The notes: generated by a model not told the origin, from the sequence alone. A DNA stretch of 64,000 bases from Diplocarpon mali (GCA_024741835.1 JAENRP010000116.1:1945-65944); one strand, 5' to 3'. Positions 46,269 through 59,603 are shown, numbered from the stretch's first letter. Translations and numbers: made by a program.

Positions 46269-47982
46269 GTGCTCCTATCCTTGTTGGTGTAAAGTATAGC
46301 GAATTCCAGAAACAGATCGCAAGAATTGAAATCTCCACTCTCAAACAGGCTCGAGCTTTTGAATGCGAGTCCCACGGAGTCTTCCATCTGCTTATTCCTG
46401 CCACACAAAGCAGGTTCCTTGGATCTCAGTCGGGGTGACTGAGATTCGGATCTGCTCAGCCTTGGATGGCTCGATCACTTGATGGCAACAGGCGTAGAGG
46501 AGGCTCTTGTCGCGGGGGAGGTGAGAATCGAGTTGTGAGAATAGCGCAGGAGGCTTTTGACTCACTTTTGATGTCGTTGGTTGTTCCTGGAACTTGGTGC
46601 TAGATCTTCTCGGGCTTAGTGTATCTGTAACGGAAATCCAGCCGAAGTTCACCCATCACACCGCCAATTGATCTGATTCTTGTTCTCACTACAGATTTGA
46701 TGAGCAAAAGTTGGGGAAGATTTATCCACGGCTCAAGCAGTAGTGTGAGCGACTTTCAGATTTCCTTGCGTTATAGATTACACAAATGTGAGAGCATGAG
46801 AGTTTGACCAAGAAGCATCCCATTCTTCACCAACCCGAGTGGTTTTATCCTATCTCTGGAGTTATTGTCTTGACAGCACTGCTGCATCACCTCTAGAGGT
46901 CTGGCCACTGTCTAGCTGCTAGTAGTAAGATTTGTGTGAGGCGACAACAAACCTTACAACAGGAATGTATGCATCACATCAAACACATCTTGAACCAACA
47001 TCTAAAGCTAAACTAAATTGCAGTACCATAGTATTTGTATCAGGGAAACTAGTTTATGACATAGTTGCGTGGGAAAAAGCACAGATCAATCCCAGATCTG
47101 ACACCTTGCGTTTGTACAATACAAGAGGATGAGATGGAAACTGGGTGATGATGCAGTTGTCAAACAAGCATCCATTAAGCCACGGACGCACTGGTAGCAA
47201 CATAGTATTCCTCTATGATTGCAACCCACATGGTTTGTGTTTGTGTGCTGGGCCCAGCCTGGGTTCTAGGATCTCTGGCCGACATTACTGCCAGAGACAA
47301 TTATGAGCGTAACACACCTAGAGCTTGAAATTTAGAGCAATCTACACGATTATATGCTGCTAGCGAGCTAAGATGATCCAGAAATTCTTGTTGGCATCCT
47401 AACACATCTGCGAGTTGCAGATCTAGGCTCGTTGCTGAGGGAAAGCATGTCTCCTCCAGGCGTCCTCAAGCTCAACCGCCTTGAGATGAGTTGCATCAGT
47501 CTCAGCAGGAGAAATAGGGAGAAATAAAGACGAGATGAAACCTAAATTCTCTGCGTTCCTTCATCGCCGTGAGCTCTCCTTTCACAGCTATTAATTACGC
47601 AGGGCTTGAGTACATTGCAGCCAAGTGAGAGTGTTTCGTGAATACACATATGCCTCCTGAAGGAATATGCTAAGACTCTGTGCCCTTCTCGTTGCATAGT
47701 CCTACACGCGTGACCGGGTAACGGAGAGCAGTCCAACTGCTATCCTGGCGAGTGAATCAACGTCCGAGTTCTCTATTGACATTGCCATTGTTCGTTTGTT
47801 TTGCCTAATCTGGCGCTAGTCGGCTCAGGGGCTACTGTAAAAGCGCGTTGCAGAACGGGGCTTGGCGTGGCACAGCCCCCGATGATGCGCCACAGCTCCA
47901 GCGCTAAGAATTAGCCCGCTAGAGGGTTTCCTACATATAGATACTTTGTAAATACCCCAACGAACGTCCATTCCTTGGATTC
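46269..47982. other. intergenic, nothing recognised
   Basis: About 1.7 kb between the 2EXR gene and the transcription factor gene. ORFs are below 90 codons and without recognisable content. The promoter of the Zn2Cys6 gene should be near the right end. Confidence 0.6.
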
Positions 47983-50367
47983 ATGTCGTCGACTGGAAAC
48001 GCCGTCCCGCTCGCATCATCTCCCCCGCCAGAATGCAATGGCGGCTCTTTCAACTTCTCGTCGGCCGATCAGGAGACAGGTGGATGGAAGAGCGGAGACA
48101 TGGGATCGTAAGCAGCGCCTCCTTGATGGCAACATCAGCCGCCTCTCCCACGACGTCGGACTTGGTCGCTAAGCGCATTTGTTTACTTTCTGCAGCTGTG
48201 CAACATGCCAGGCGCGTAAAGTTCGCTGCGACCGGAAAAAACCAAGCTGTGGCTGGTGTCTGAGAAACAGTCGTCAATGTTCTTATAGCAAGAAACAGAA
48301 ACCCGGACCCAAGGCTGGCGCTGGTCAGGACCTGGCAGACAAGATCCGCCGTCTCGAGTCTGTGGTTCAAGCTCTGAGCCAACAGCTCGAGAGCCATATA
48401 TGTGGTCCGATTCCCGCGGAGACAGCCTTCCAAAGAATCAGTCCTCCGCTCGTGTCCTCAAACTCGGCGGGGAGCAATGCTTCCAGCGCGGAATCGTCAA
48501 TCGCCCATGCTGTCCGGTCTGTCTCGTTGACCTCGGCCAAGCCGTGGCGGCATCAGAGTCATCAGAGTCTCGCGCGACCTGGTTCGACCTCGGCCTCGCC
48601 CTCGCCCTCGATTGAACATGAGCTGCGAGCATTCACTCCTGTCACGCCGCCGACTTCCTCCTCTTCGCCGGGCACGACCGTCGGCTGGCCCAGCGAGACT
48701 GTGGAGCCCGCCCTCCCTCCACCGCAACAACTATATGTCTTGGTAGACCTCTACTTCAAGCACATCAACACTTGGATACCTATGCTAGATCGCGTGACCA
48801 CGTTCAATATTCTGTCCCAACCCCGGACGCCCGTCGAGGCGGATCGGATCCTTCTGCATGCCATTGTGATGATTAGTCTTCGCTTCTCGACCGATCCGTC
48901 GCATACAGAAGAAGCCCGGTTGAGTTACCGGCACGCTTCGAAACGCAGGGTTCAGTTCTATGCACTGGACTGCTCGGACATTCGAACGCTGCAGGCTCTG
49001 GTCCTACTTGCGGTAGATATGCTTGGCTGTTCGCATCGGCCGGAAACATCCAATATGCTGGCCTGGATCACCCAGAGCATTTTGAACTTTCGACTAGGTC
49101 TGGAGACAGATCACAGCGTGCAACCTAGCCGGTCTTCCCCCAGCAGTTTGGCTCGGGCTTTTATGCTTCCGCCCCCTCGCTCGTGGACAGAGAATGAAGA
49201 ACGCCGACGCCTGTTCTGGGTGGTGTATAGCATGGATCGATACGCGACCCTTGGAACAGGGTCGCGATTTTCGATCGAAGAGCGGGCTGCGAAAAGACGA
49301 TTGCCCTGCCGGTACGACATCTTCTCCGATGACCGAGCGGTGGAAACTAGATGGCCCAGGTGGGATGGGGGATATTGCAACTCGGAACACGATACGTTGC
49401 GGAGCGCAGCAAGTCTGGGCAGTTACTCGTATCACTGCGAACTTCTGAAGATCATAACCCAGACCCACGAGTTTCTTCGAAAGCCAGTTCAGATTGACGC
49501 TCGGAGAGAGATAGATGACTGGAGGCGACGGTATTCGGAACTGGATCGCTGGCTCTCGACGTGGCTTTGCAGTCTCCCAGGGGAATACAGCGAGATCTCT
49601 CAGTTCTGCCACTCGGACACCAAGAGCAAGATCTCGAACTGGATCATTCTACAGGCGGCCTTCGTCGTTGCTGTGATCTCTCTGCACACCGCCGCAGCAT
49701 ATCCCTACCCACCTTCCAGGCTGTTCCGACCTTCCTACAATGCGATGCAGAAATGCCTTGGGGCCGTATCAAGTTTGAAAGAACTCACGGTCGACGTCGT
49801 CAATACGGGCATGCTGGATCTTCTGGGGCCCGGCTTCCCGTTCGCCCTGTGGATGGCGAGCCGAATTCTGCTTGTACATGCCTCCATCAAAGGTCATCCA
49901 CTTGATCCAAACATACTGTTCTTTATGGAGACCCTTTCTCAGCTCGGTAAATATTGGCCCATCGCAAGAACGTATCGGGTAATGTTAGATTCGGTACTAC
50001 AAGAACATGGGGAAAATAGTGCCACTGGAATATTCCAAAAGCCCTCGATTACAGAAAAATTAGGCGACATGCGCAGGTAGGCACTTCTGCCGAGTTGCTC
50101 GAAATCCACTGACATCCAAGGTCTGCTTATTCCTTGCATGTCGCCATGCTCCAGAACGAAAATTTAGAGCAGCAAAGCTCAACTTCCACAGAACTCACGG
50201 AAATCGAACTCCTTAGCATAGACATCTTCGGCACCTTCAATCAACCCACCGTCCATTCGAACTTTAGGGAGTCGACGATGAGTATTGACAATATTGTTTC
50301 GGAAGATTTCGACATACCTGATCCTAGCCAGGACTGGTTTCCACTCCGGGAAGATAATTCCAAGTAG
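47983..50367 (+). CDS. Zn2Cys6 fungal transcription factor
   Basis: Three exons (47983-48107, 48196-50076, 50121-50367) give 750 residues. Intron 1 lies immediately before the zinc cluster and intron 2 is 44 bp. After MSSTGNAVPLASSPPPEC comes the binuclear cluster CATCQARKVRCDRKKPSC-GWCLRNSRQC at residues 43-70, with all six cysteines at the usual spacing. A basic linker (KKQKPGPK) and a dimerisation coiled coil (DLADKIRRLESVVQALSQQL) follow. After a Ser/Pro-rich linker the fungal regulatory domain (fungal_trans type) begins at LYVLVDLYFKHINTWIPMLD and includes RRRLFWVVYSMDRYA. The third exon supplies an acidic C-terminus (SEDFDIPDPSQDWFPL) that could activate transcription. Targets are unknown; no metabolic gene cluster adjoins it. 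Confidence 0.93.
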
Positions 50368-52600
50368 ACATGCCTACATAACCTACCATGAGAACTTTCT
50401 CTAAATCATGTTCTGTCCGGCTTGCACCCTCGCCATCCCCGATCTTTGCACCGGCCGTGACCTCTTGGTCAATACCAGCTTTTCCATCCAATCGTTCACG
50501 CACATGATCCTCAGCCTATGCAACTCCTCACCTAAAATACACCATATTTATGAAGATATACATGTCTCCGACAAACAATGTAGACCTAGACGACACATAA
50601 CTAGTGCTGGGCCCTCAAAACTCCGTCGTGATGTATAGGCCTATTACAACCAGTTTCCACGTCCAGCCAGACCGAATCGCGAATCGCCAGTGATAGGCAC
50701 CTCACACATGCAGTTTCTTTTTGGCACATCAAGAAAAATACAATATCTCTCGTAGTAGCTTCTAGAAGCACCACTTCTAGTACATATAGAGCTCTCCTCT
50801 CCTGTACTTAGCTACTCATTGTTCTAAGCAAGTTTTCAAGAACTTGGTACTTTATGTCATTCGCTACTATTATCGATATATTTATATATATAAATACGTG
50901 CTATTTCACACCGCTGAAGACGAAGTGCTGAGTTTTTCTCTCGAGGTAACTCGGAGAAGCTGTCAGGTCTGTCGAGTAGTACGTAGAGAAGACTCAGGCC
51001 GCTAGTCAAGAGAGATCGCACCTTGACGCGTGAGAAGACAAAGACCAGGGATCAAAGCGGTGTCATTTGTGCGTGCGGTAAGGCAAAAAGATGAAAGTGA
51101 GATCTCTCCGTCGCTTGCGGAAGTACACTTGTATGAGCCACAAATGGCCTTTATCTTAATCTCTCAAAGTTCCTTCTTGCTCCCAGCAATGCTCCTAGCA
51201 AGCCTCGGTTCGACTTTTAAACCTGTCATCAGCCCAAGTCGACCGAGAATCAGGGTTGAAGAGGGACTGCGGCACTGAAGTGAAGAAGAAGCGAGTCGAA
51301 AATTGCGGAGACAGGAGCAGCCAACAGACAGCTACAGATATGGCTCTGAAATGAAGGAAATGTTTCGGCTTGATGGGACAGGGTTTGGACACGTCTAACT
51401 TTTTATAGAACTTTTGGTACCAGGAAACTGGGGAGCTCGGTGGTGTGTAAAGATGAAGCAAGCAAGCGAGTTGCAGATAACGTAACATCACGAAACGTAA
51501 GATGACATGGAGAGACTATGATATCTTGGCCATGAGACTGCAAAAGGAAGCATGACCACTTCGGCATTATTCCAATGTGTAGAAGAGCAGTCTCACGATA
51601 GCAATCGAAGCAGTCTCCATCCGGAGGCGCTTGTAGAGATAGTCCGGTGTAATGCGAGCTCCGGAGTCAAGAATAGACACCAATCGCTACAGTTCATGTG
51701 CTGGAGAAGACCCAAAAACCCATACGCTATTACTGCTACTACTGCTGTAGCCGGTGTTATAGAGGAAAGACGGTCGTCTAAGCTCTTCTTCTCGGAAATC
51801 GGCGGAGAAACAGCAGACATGGGCAGACTGGGGGTCATTCGACTTGAATAGAATGCCAATTCAAGCTCGGACTCGAATCGCCTTGGGTCAGATTCGGCTC
51901 GGTTTCCGAGTTACCTAGCTCGACCTGAACGGATGTGGATTTCGATATGATAATACGAGAAAGAAGCGAGGTGCTCCCCCTGGCACCGTATGTAAGAAGG
52001 TGGCGCGCCTGTTTTGAAACGCGTCTACCTTCTACTGAAGGGTCGGGAGCATCTCAAGATATAGAGCTGCAAAAAGGCGGCTTAGAAACGGGCCAAGAAC
52101 ACACACGAGGGGAAACATCAAGAGACAGATGTCGTTTTGATGTGACTTGGCACCCTTGGACGGAATGCTCAATATGGAAAATGATCTGAAGCTGAGAACA
52201 GGCGCACCAGAGCATGTCAGAGAGCAAGAGCGCGCTACGAAACATCAAATATCAAATAACAAACTTCCTCTTGGTATTCAAGGCAGACGAGTCGAGATTC
52301 ATTAACGGCGCGGATATCCACTTTTAATTCTTCTGGGAACTAGACCTCAAGTCGCAAGTATCGAGACATATCGTAACCGTGCAAGTCCTCATGTTTCGAG
52401 GCATACCAAGCTCCTATTGCCGGTCCAGTGCTTAACCACCACATCGAGCTTCATTTTAGAGTTCGAGACCTAGCTGTGGAGAAGCATGACTGCTTTTTAA
52501 AGTGCGTTCGAATTTTTGTAATAGCTATCGTAGAAGCCCTCTAGCAATGGCAGCAAACCCATGTCCTTTCCATGCCCCAAACCCCGAAAGAAACAACCCT
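50368..52600. other. intergenic, nothing recognised
   Basis: About 2.2 kb with ORFs under 100 codons, none recognisable. An AT-rich patch with TATATATAAATA lies at about 50,880-50,900. It holds the 3' flanks of both the transcription factor gene and the convergent RPL23 gene. Confidence 0.6.
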
Positions 52601-53455
52601 TTACATAACAACACCAGAGTTGCTGGCAATACGCTGTGAGAATATTAGTTTCCTGCCCGCGAGCCTATGTTTACTATGGGGGAACGCACAGGCCAAAGCT
52701 CAGCAGCCTCCTTTCCGACTGGTCCCGTAATAGCCGACCCCTTCATCTCACCCTTGGGGTTGACGATCTGCGTAAACCACCCCGTCAGCGTTTTATTCTC
52801 TCATGAAGGACCTTTCTCCATGTGCAAGCAAGTCTATTCACGTCTCCACATGACGCCACATAGTCCGGAATTGCCAGGGTATAACTCACAACACCAGCGT
52901 TGTCCTCGAAGTACAAGAAGACACCATCAGTTCGTCTCCATGGCTTGCTTTGTCTGACGATGACAGCAGGCATCACCTTCTTTCGCAGTTCGGGCTTTCC
53001 CTTCTTGACAGTCGCCATAACCATGTCGCCAACACCACCGGCGGGCAGTCTGTTGAGGCGCGCGCCGATACCCTTGACGGAGATGATGTATAAGTTACGG
53101 GCGCCGGAGTTGTCGCAGCAGTTCATGACTGCACCACTGTTTTTCTGTCAGCCAATGCTCCCCCTTCCTTGTAGCCTGCTTGTTCTGTGCGTGCTGTTGT
53201 GGTCGTATTTGTGCTCGATGCGCCTTTCCACACGTCAAGCTCGCAGAGCGTGTTTCGGATCGCGCAAACGATATGGATTTAGAGCACGTACACTGGGAGA
53301 CCAAGAGTCATCTTCAGCTTGCCACCAGGGGCTCCACGGCTATTTCATCGTCAGCTCTTCTCTCCATCTCAAGATAGTGGTCCTTGTAATCGCGGTCGTA
53401 ATCGAGCTGCAGAAGAAGCGGCAGCGTAGGATTGAACGTACGAGATTTTTGCCAT
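52601..53455 (-). CDS. RPL23: 60S ribosomal protein L23 (uL14)
   Basis: Five exons on the minus strand (53455-53442, 53339-53292, 53136-52890, 52767-52690, 52633-52601) give 139 residues, as expected for eukaryotic uL14. The first exon is only 14 nt (ATG GCA AAA ATC TC). The protein continues [40 protein letters not shown], then [20 protein letters not shown] and [20 protein letters not shown], and ends [14 protein letters not shown]. uL14 sits on the subunit-interface side of the 60S particle and contacts the 40S through an inter-subunit bridge. Small early exons and several introns are usual for ribosomal protein genes of filamentous fungi. Sequence identity to the family is very high by eye. 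Confidence 0.98.
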
Positions 53456-54347
53456 ATTATCTGTAGATCTATGACAGGTTTGTGGACTTCAAAGATTGCG
53501 AAAAGCGTTGCAAATGGTAGTCCTCAAAATTCGCCGTCGTGAGGGTGATTGGGGATTTCTGAGTGGCATGCCCTAATCACTTAAGCGAACGCACTAACTT
53601 TATGGCCAAGAAGGTGGAACTAGCTATGAGAAAACACCAAAATTCTTAGATAATAGATTGTACTGTACCTGTGGCGAGAGATGCTTCGATTCAAATGTGA
53701 GAGGGTAACTGTTGGTACCAGAATGCTGGCCTTAGTTGAAAATTTTACACATATTATCTGGGTCACCCTGTCTACGTTTCCTGGTTTCCTGGTATTCTCT
53801 AAGGTGAAGTCTTGCTTGGTGCAAGTTCCGAAGCAGCGAGAAGCAGGTACAATTCCGATTCTTCAATATTCGGCCGTCTATCATCTCTAAACCCTAAAGG
53901 TATCCAGTTCACAACCCAACTCTTTTCTTCTAGCATTGTCATCCTACATGCCCTTCGGCTCTGTTGTTAGGTGCCACGTGATTATGTTTGAGATTGTCCC
54001 GTTGAAGAGCAATGTCGTAAAGGCCGATCACTTTGGAGATTGGCTAGCTTCCGATATCACAATTGGCGAAACTGTATATTCACAGAGTCCTTGCATATAG
54101 ATATCGACTATCTTTTTTCAAAGCATCTAGATACAATGCCGAACCTTTTATCAGTAGCTCGAGATTATATCAGTTGGCATCATTGTTGGAAAGCACATAT
54201 CCCATTGCCTCTACTGTCCTTTACAACAGAGACTCCATACTCCATGCGCCTTGCTGAAATATACAATTACATGAAGAACGGCTTCCACGCGGACTTTTCA
54301 GTCCTTGCCTCATCTTATCAAGATCTCAGCGATTTCGATACTTCTGG
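53456..54347. other. intergenic, nothing recognised
   Basis: About 890 bp between the RPL23 start and the 3' end of the deacetylase gene. It should contain the RPL23 promoter. The ORF covering 54,040-54,810 is antisense to the deacetylase tail and is not called. Confidence 0.6.
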
Positions 54348-56656
54348 TCAGGGCTTCTCTTCAGACTCGCTGGCCTTTCGTTCCATTATTTCGGCGTTGA
54401 CCTCGGCATTTGCTTCCGTTACAGCGGCAGCCGCTGCTGGCTCTTCGCTGGGTTTTGCCGCAGTAGCAGCAGAAACTCCTGCATCGAGAATATCGGTGTC
54501 GCCCTCCTGCTTGACCACGGCTAAAACTGGCTCCGCGGATTCGGCTTTTTTGTCTGCAGCGAGTGCTGCGACTGGGAGAGGGGAGGCAACATTCGCTTGT
54601 TCAGGCCCAGCAATGTTTTCTGTCATTTCAATATCTCCCTCGATGTCCACGGCAGGTTTCAGCGAGTGTGCACGTGACGGAGCGTTGGATCCCACTTCGC
54701 CAGTAAGTGTAGGAGCGACTTGTTCCGGAGGAGGGGAAATAGGTGTTGGAGCTGGTGGGGTGGCAACGCCGCTTTCCATGTCAACATCTGAAGCCGCAGC
54801 ATCATTCTGATAATCCATGATGTTGCGTCGTCGATCAACACCTGGTTGTCGGCGGACGCCATTCTCGTGATTCATTTCTTCGTCCTCACTTTCTTCGAAC
54901 TCATCATCTCTTGTGATGCGCTTATCGTTGCGGCGCTGGGAGGATCGCGTATCCTTGTTCTCGTCTTCATCCGCGTCATCAAGGATATCATCGTCTTCCT
55001 CGACCGCTCCGTTCATCATGGCGCGCGGAACATCCATCATCTGAACCGATGGTGCATGAGCAGTCTTCTTGAGGTTGTCGATAACCGCAATTTTGATCTT
55101 TTCGAGATAGTCCTTTGAGTTGGCGTTGTCCATATTTGAGGCACGGACATCCAGCTCGTAGTCCGGGCCATAGTACTAAAGTATGTTAGATGGGCCAAAT
55201 AGATCAGAGATGCAAGCCTACCTCGTAGTACTCGTTGTAAGGAAGGGTCGAGTCAAGCTCTTCGCCGACCAGTATACCAGTCTCGTAAGCCCAAGTTCGG
55301 GCAACATTGCGCATAGTGTATCCACCGCCACCAAGAACAAGCGTCGGAAGGTTGTAGCTCTTCACAAAACTGACGCAGTTGGCATGGCCTCTCATGCTGA
55401 GGTTGAAGCATCCCAGTCGATCGCCAGACAAGCTATCACCACCGCATTGAAGTACGACAGCCTCTGGTTGATAATACTGCATCACTGCGTCTATGACTGG
55501 CTCAAAAATGTCCTTGTAGGTCACATCATCGATTCCGTCGCGGAGGGGGAAGTTGACGGCGTAGTTCTTCCCCTGGCCAACACCAATATCGCGAAGCTCA
55601 CCAGTGCCCGGGAAATACTCGCCGTATTTGTGGAATGAGACGGTCATGACACGGTCTGTGGTGTAGAATGCCTCCTCGACGCCATCGCCGTGGTGGACGT
55701 CGATGTCGATATACAAAACACGCTTCTTGAAACGCAAGAGCTCGATGATGCCGAGCACGATATCTAGAGCGATATCAGTATGCGCTTTCAATAATTTCAA
55801 AAGCCGTACCATTGACGTAGCAGAAGCCACTCGCCTCGCTCTTCTTCGCATGATGCAAACCACCCGCCCAATTTACTGCGATGTCGCATTTGCCTCGATT
55901 TAGACGAGCTGCACCTTCCATACTGCCACCGGCACTGATCCCACAGAATTCGAACAGGCCGTCGAAGACCGGGCAATCGTCGCCAACGTTATATTTGCCT
56001 TGTTCCTTGGAGTAAGTGTCCATATTATCTGGTGTAACTTTCTGCAAGAAGTCTATGTACTCGTCGGTGTGAAATTGCGTCATTTCGTGTTTCGTGGCTG
56101 GTTTCGCACGCTGTGTAGAAGATCAGCATATTGTCATTGAGTGTGCAGGCCCTTAACTGGCACGAAATTGAACCAAGTGAGAGAGTTTACAAGTCCTCCC
56201 CGCACTGCGCAAAAGAATTTTATTGCCACGCCCCCAAATATACATGCGCTTGGATCGGAGGAAGGCGAGAGGAGCTAGGTAAATATCCGAAAAGGACCGT
56301 AAGGGAAACGCTGCAACCCAGAGGGAATTCCCAATGCCCACTGCGAGTCGTCTCCCAGACCAACCACAATCAAAATACATTGAATATACGTCGGGTGACA
56401 AGAATCGTAGAAGGGTTGCTTATAGGCCGCTCTGTACTTTTTGACTTACATAGATCTCCATATGCTTATAGGTTCCGTAGTTCATGATCAAACTATGCGC
56501 CAGTCTGATTCGATGAGGCTTCATAGGATGGCCAGCGACGTAGGCGTAGTTGCCAACATCGGAATCGTAGAAGTATGCAACTTTCTTCTTGTCGGATTGC
56601 TTCATAGAAAGAGGCCCAATTGGCGGCCCCCGGGGCGCAGTGCCAAACGTTGACAT
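54348..56656 (-). CDS. RPD3: Rpd3/RpdA class I histone deacetylase
   Basis: Four exons on the minus strand (56656-56450, 56110-55810, 55763-55222, 55175-54348) give 625 residues with exact frames. The catalytic domain covers about residues 20-390. It starts at [18 protein letters not shown], then [20 protein letters not shown] and the active-site pair His155-His156 in [20 protein letters not shown]. Zinc ligands Asp191 and His193 lie in [20 protein letters not shown], and the third in [12 protein letters not shown]; the family's [18 protein letters not shown] is intact. Beyond [15 protein letters not shown] lies a 230-residue tail: an acidic block ([17 protein letters not shown]), a KR-containing basic/acidic region and Ala/Pro/Glu-rich disorder. 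In Aspergillus RpdA a C-terminal extension with an acidic motif is reported as essential, and yeast Rpd3 lacks most of it. It should act in nuclear Rpd3L/S-type corepressor complexes. Confidence 0.97.
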
Positions 56657-57230
56657 GCCGCAGAGCTTTGAACGCGTCCAATCTGCGGGGTCTTGTTTCC
56701 AGCTTGGAATCTGATCAAGGCGATCAGGATTGTGGTAAGTTGCCGAGTCAACGACGTAGTGGTGTTGGTGTCGTTGTGAAGTAGATATGGATTGGATAGG
56801 AGAGAAGCAGCAGAAGCTCTCCAGGTATTACTGCTCCTGCCGCTACTGTAGGTACTAGCCGAGAAGGAGGATCAGCTTTGAATATTCTACACTTCGCACC
56901 TTCAACATGAGCTTAACAGAACCTAAGACGAGTAGCATGATCTATGTAACCATTAAATCGCTCTCTCATTTATAAGCTTTTAAGAGAGAGACATCAGATT
57001 AAGAATGTTCTGAGGGTGTTCGCGGACCTGGTATCTATGGCGAGGCTGGCAGCGAGGCTCGATTAGTAATAAGCTTCGCGCTAAAGTGAACGCGAAAGGG
57101 AAGCTGCCTGAGCTTCAACCTTGGTTCAGAAGCTGAAGAGATGGGAACCTGTGGTAACGTTACTGACGATTGACGAAGATTTCCTCGGAAACACGCCCTA
57201 TCCAATCAAGAATAATAAATTGTCGTCAAG
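56657..57230. promoter_or_regulatory. divergent intergenic region between Rpd3 and Rpn11 genes
   Basis: 574 bp separate the two start codons and must hold both promoters. A CCAAT pentamer occurs at 57,202-57,206 and an ATTGG near 56,785. No TATA box stands out. An exact GGTGGCAAA (yeast Rpn4-type) element was not seen. Confidence 0.5.
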
Positions 57231-58364
57231 ATGGACAGGTTAAATCGCATGTTGGCGAATGCTGGCGGAAACATGGGAGGCTTGAACAGTGCCGCCCCCG
57301 GATCTGTAAGCCTCAGCTGGTTCACAGGTCTTCCATGTTTTGTATGCTAATGAGGCTGATGTTTTGAATGATAGGATAATCCTAATCTCATCGATAACTC
57401 CGAAACTGTTTACATTTCCTCCCTTGCGCTCCTGAAGATGTTGCGACATGGACGGGCTGGGGTACCGATGGAAGTTATGGGTCTGATGCTCGGCGAGTTC
57501 GTGGATGACTTTACTGTACGAGTGGTCGATGTCTTTGCCATGCCACAGAGCGGTACAGGTGTCAGTGTTGAGGCTGTCGATCCAGTGTTCCAAACCAAGA
57601 TGATGGATATGCTAAGGCAGACAGGACGGTAAGAATGGTAACAATGGCCTGGGACCTCCGCTAACGCCGTCTGAAGACCAGAAACAGTAGTAGGCTGGTA
57701 TCACTCGCATCCTGGATTCGGCTGCTGGCTCTCCTCGGTCGATATCAACACTCAACAATCCTTCGAGCAATTGACACCGCGAGCTGTCGCGGTTGTCGTT
57801 GACCCCATCCAATCCGTAAAGGGCAAGGTCGTTATCGATGCTTTCCGTCTTATAAACCCGCAATCACTCATGCTTGGCCAAGAACCTCGACAAAGCACGT
57901 CCAACCTGGGACATCTCAACAAGCCTTCTATCCAAGCACTCATTCACGGCCTGAACAGACACTACTACAGCATCGGCATCAACTATCGAAAGACGGCGCT
58001 CGAGGAGAACATGCTGATGAATCTGCACAAGCACGTCTGGACTGAAGGTTTGCAGATGGATGATTTCCGCGTGGAGGGTGGCCGAAACAACGAGAGGCTG
58101 AAGAATCTTGTTGGGCTGGCTGGTGGATACGAGAAGCGAGTCAAGGAGGAGACAGAGCTGACGAAGGATCAACTGAAGACGAGATATGTTGGAAAAGTGG
58201 ACCCGAAAAAGCACTTGGAGGACGTCGGACAACAACTTATTGAGGACAACATTGTATCTGTATCGAGACAGATGATCGATAAGGAGGCTTCTGCACCAAA
58301 AGAGAAGTCTGACGCGAACGGACACGCGAAGGGGGACGCGATGGATTTGGAAGAGGATCTGTGA
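57231..58364 (+). CDS. RPN11: 26S proteasome lid deubiquitinase Rpn11 (JAMM protease)
   Basis: Three exons (57231-57305, 57375-57628, 57677-58364) give 338 residues. The N-terminus [20 protein letters not shown] is followed by the MPN+ domain. [20 protein letters not shown] contains the catalytic Glu58, and [16 protein letters not shown] holds the JAMM residues His119, His121, Ser129 and Asp132. Then follow [20 protein letters not shown] and [19 protein letters not shown], and in the C-terminal half [20 protein letters not shown] and [12 protein letters not shown]. Rpn11 cleaves ubiquitin chains en bloc from substrates as they enter the proteasome. The last about 25 residues, ending MDLEEDL, are acidic and less conserved. 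All catalytic residues are present, so the gene should be functional. It is transcribed divergently from the histone deacetylase gene. Confidence 0.97.
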
Positions 58365-59603
58365 TGATATCTGCATACACTACATTGTACTATAGGCGTT
58401 GGGCTTTCTCTGGCATCGGCTTGACTTCCATGCAAGACTTGGTTCGGGTGCTAGAGTAAATATCAAGCTATTGCGGCTGCGCAGTTTCCTACTCAAGACG
58501 TGTCTCAGGTGAGTCTTCCTCGCGTCTGATGAGCATGCTGAGTACCTCGTTGTATACAGTTCCCCTCGCAGGAAGCAAGAGAATCATTTGTCTCGTTCTC
58601 CACTTTTGGGGCTTTCAGAACTTCTCGCCAGTTGGCAGGGCTAGAAGAAGACTACTGCAAATCGTGCTTCCCGATTGCGGAATTGGGATCTCGAGAAGTA
58701 CACCTATCAAATATCAGCCTCTGACAATTTCCTACAATCGCATCTCTCGTTGAGCAGTTCTGTGAATGGCTCACTCGGTCAGCGAAAAAAATTGTGAAAT
58801 TACGGTCTTGGTAGGTCCAACAGCTCACACCTTTCTCAAGCGAATCGTCCGTCTACTAGATGTATTTCGAAGGCCAATCGGTAAAACAGTCCCGAGGGCT
58901 TTCTTCCCAGTGTATCTGCTGATGCTACAAGGCTCGGCCCTCAGCTTCCCTGACGGGCATTTCCAGACATAGAGGTTGCTGAGAATCTCTCTCTGACATG
59001 CTTCTGAACTTTACGCCGTCTGTTATAAGCGACCTTCACGTCCGCTCTCTCAAGTCTCGCATGACATGTCACGCAACAAGCCCGGTTACTCGCGCGGAAA
59101 ACAGCCCAGAGGTACGCCTAGGAACTGCAGTTGCAGCTAGTAAAAGCGTATATGCGGTGTCATCCATCTGCGAAGGATCTTCTGCCGAATTGCGCCTTCA
59201 TACTCCGAGAGGGAACTGTGCGTCGTGGCAGCCCCATACGTTATCCCCCTGTCACACCAAAGCAAGTGAGAGCCCGACATCTGGAGACGTATAGCAAGCA
59301 CATCTTCTTGCTTCCTAAGCATGCTCCGAGGCAGGCGGGTAGAAAAGCGATTCCAATGTCCGTGTCGTTCGCGGACTTCCAGCCACAACTAATATCTGTC
59401 ATGGAACCTGCTTTCATGACCCGTTTGTGAGTCCGCTTGCTTCGTACCACACCTGTAGGCCGCATGGGGCGAAGACTGTTGCTCATCGTTCAGTGGAATC
59501 CGCTTGGACCAGCTTCGAGTTCCACCAGGGGTCTCGGTTGGTTTCACCAGGTGCGCACTGCAAGTGGAATGATTGTATTCTGGTTTTAGATGTAAATGAT
59601 CTT

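Noticed and set aside
58766..58972. Possible BTB-domain remnant (ITVLVGPTAHTF)
   Set aside because: The short string recalls the start of BTB domains, but nothing after it fits and no exon chain could be built.
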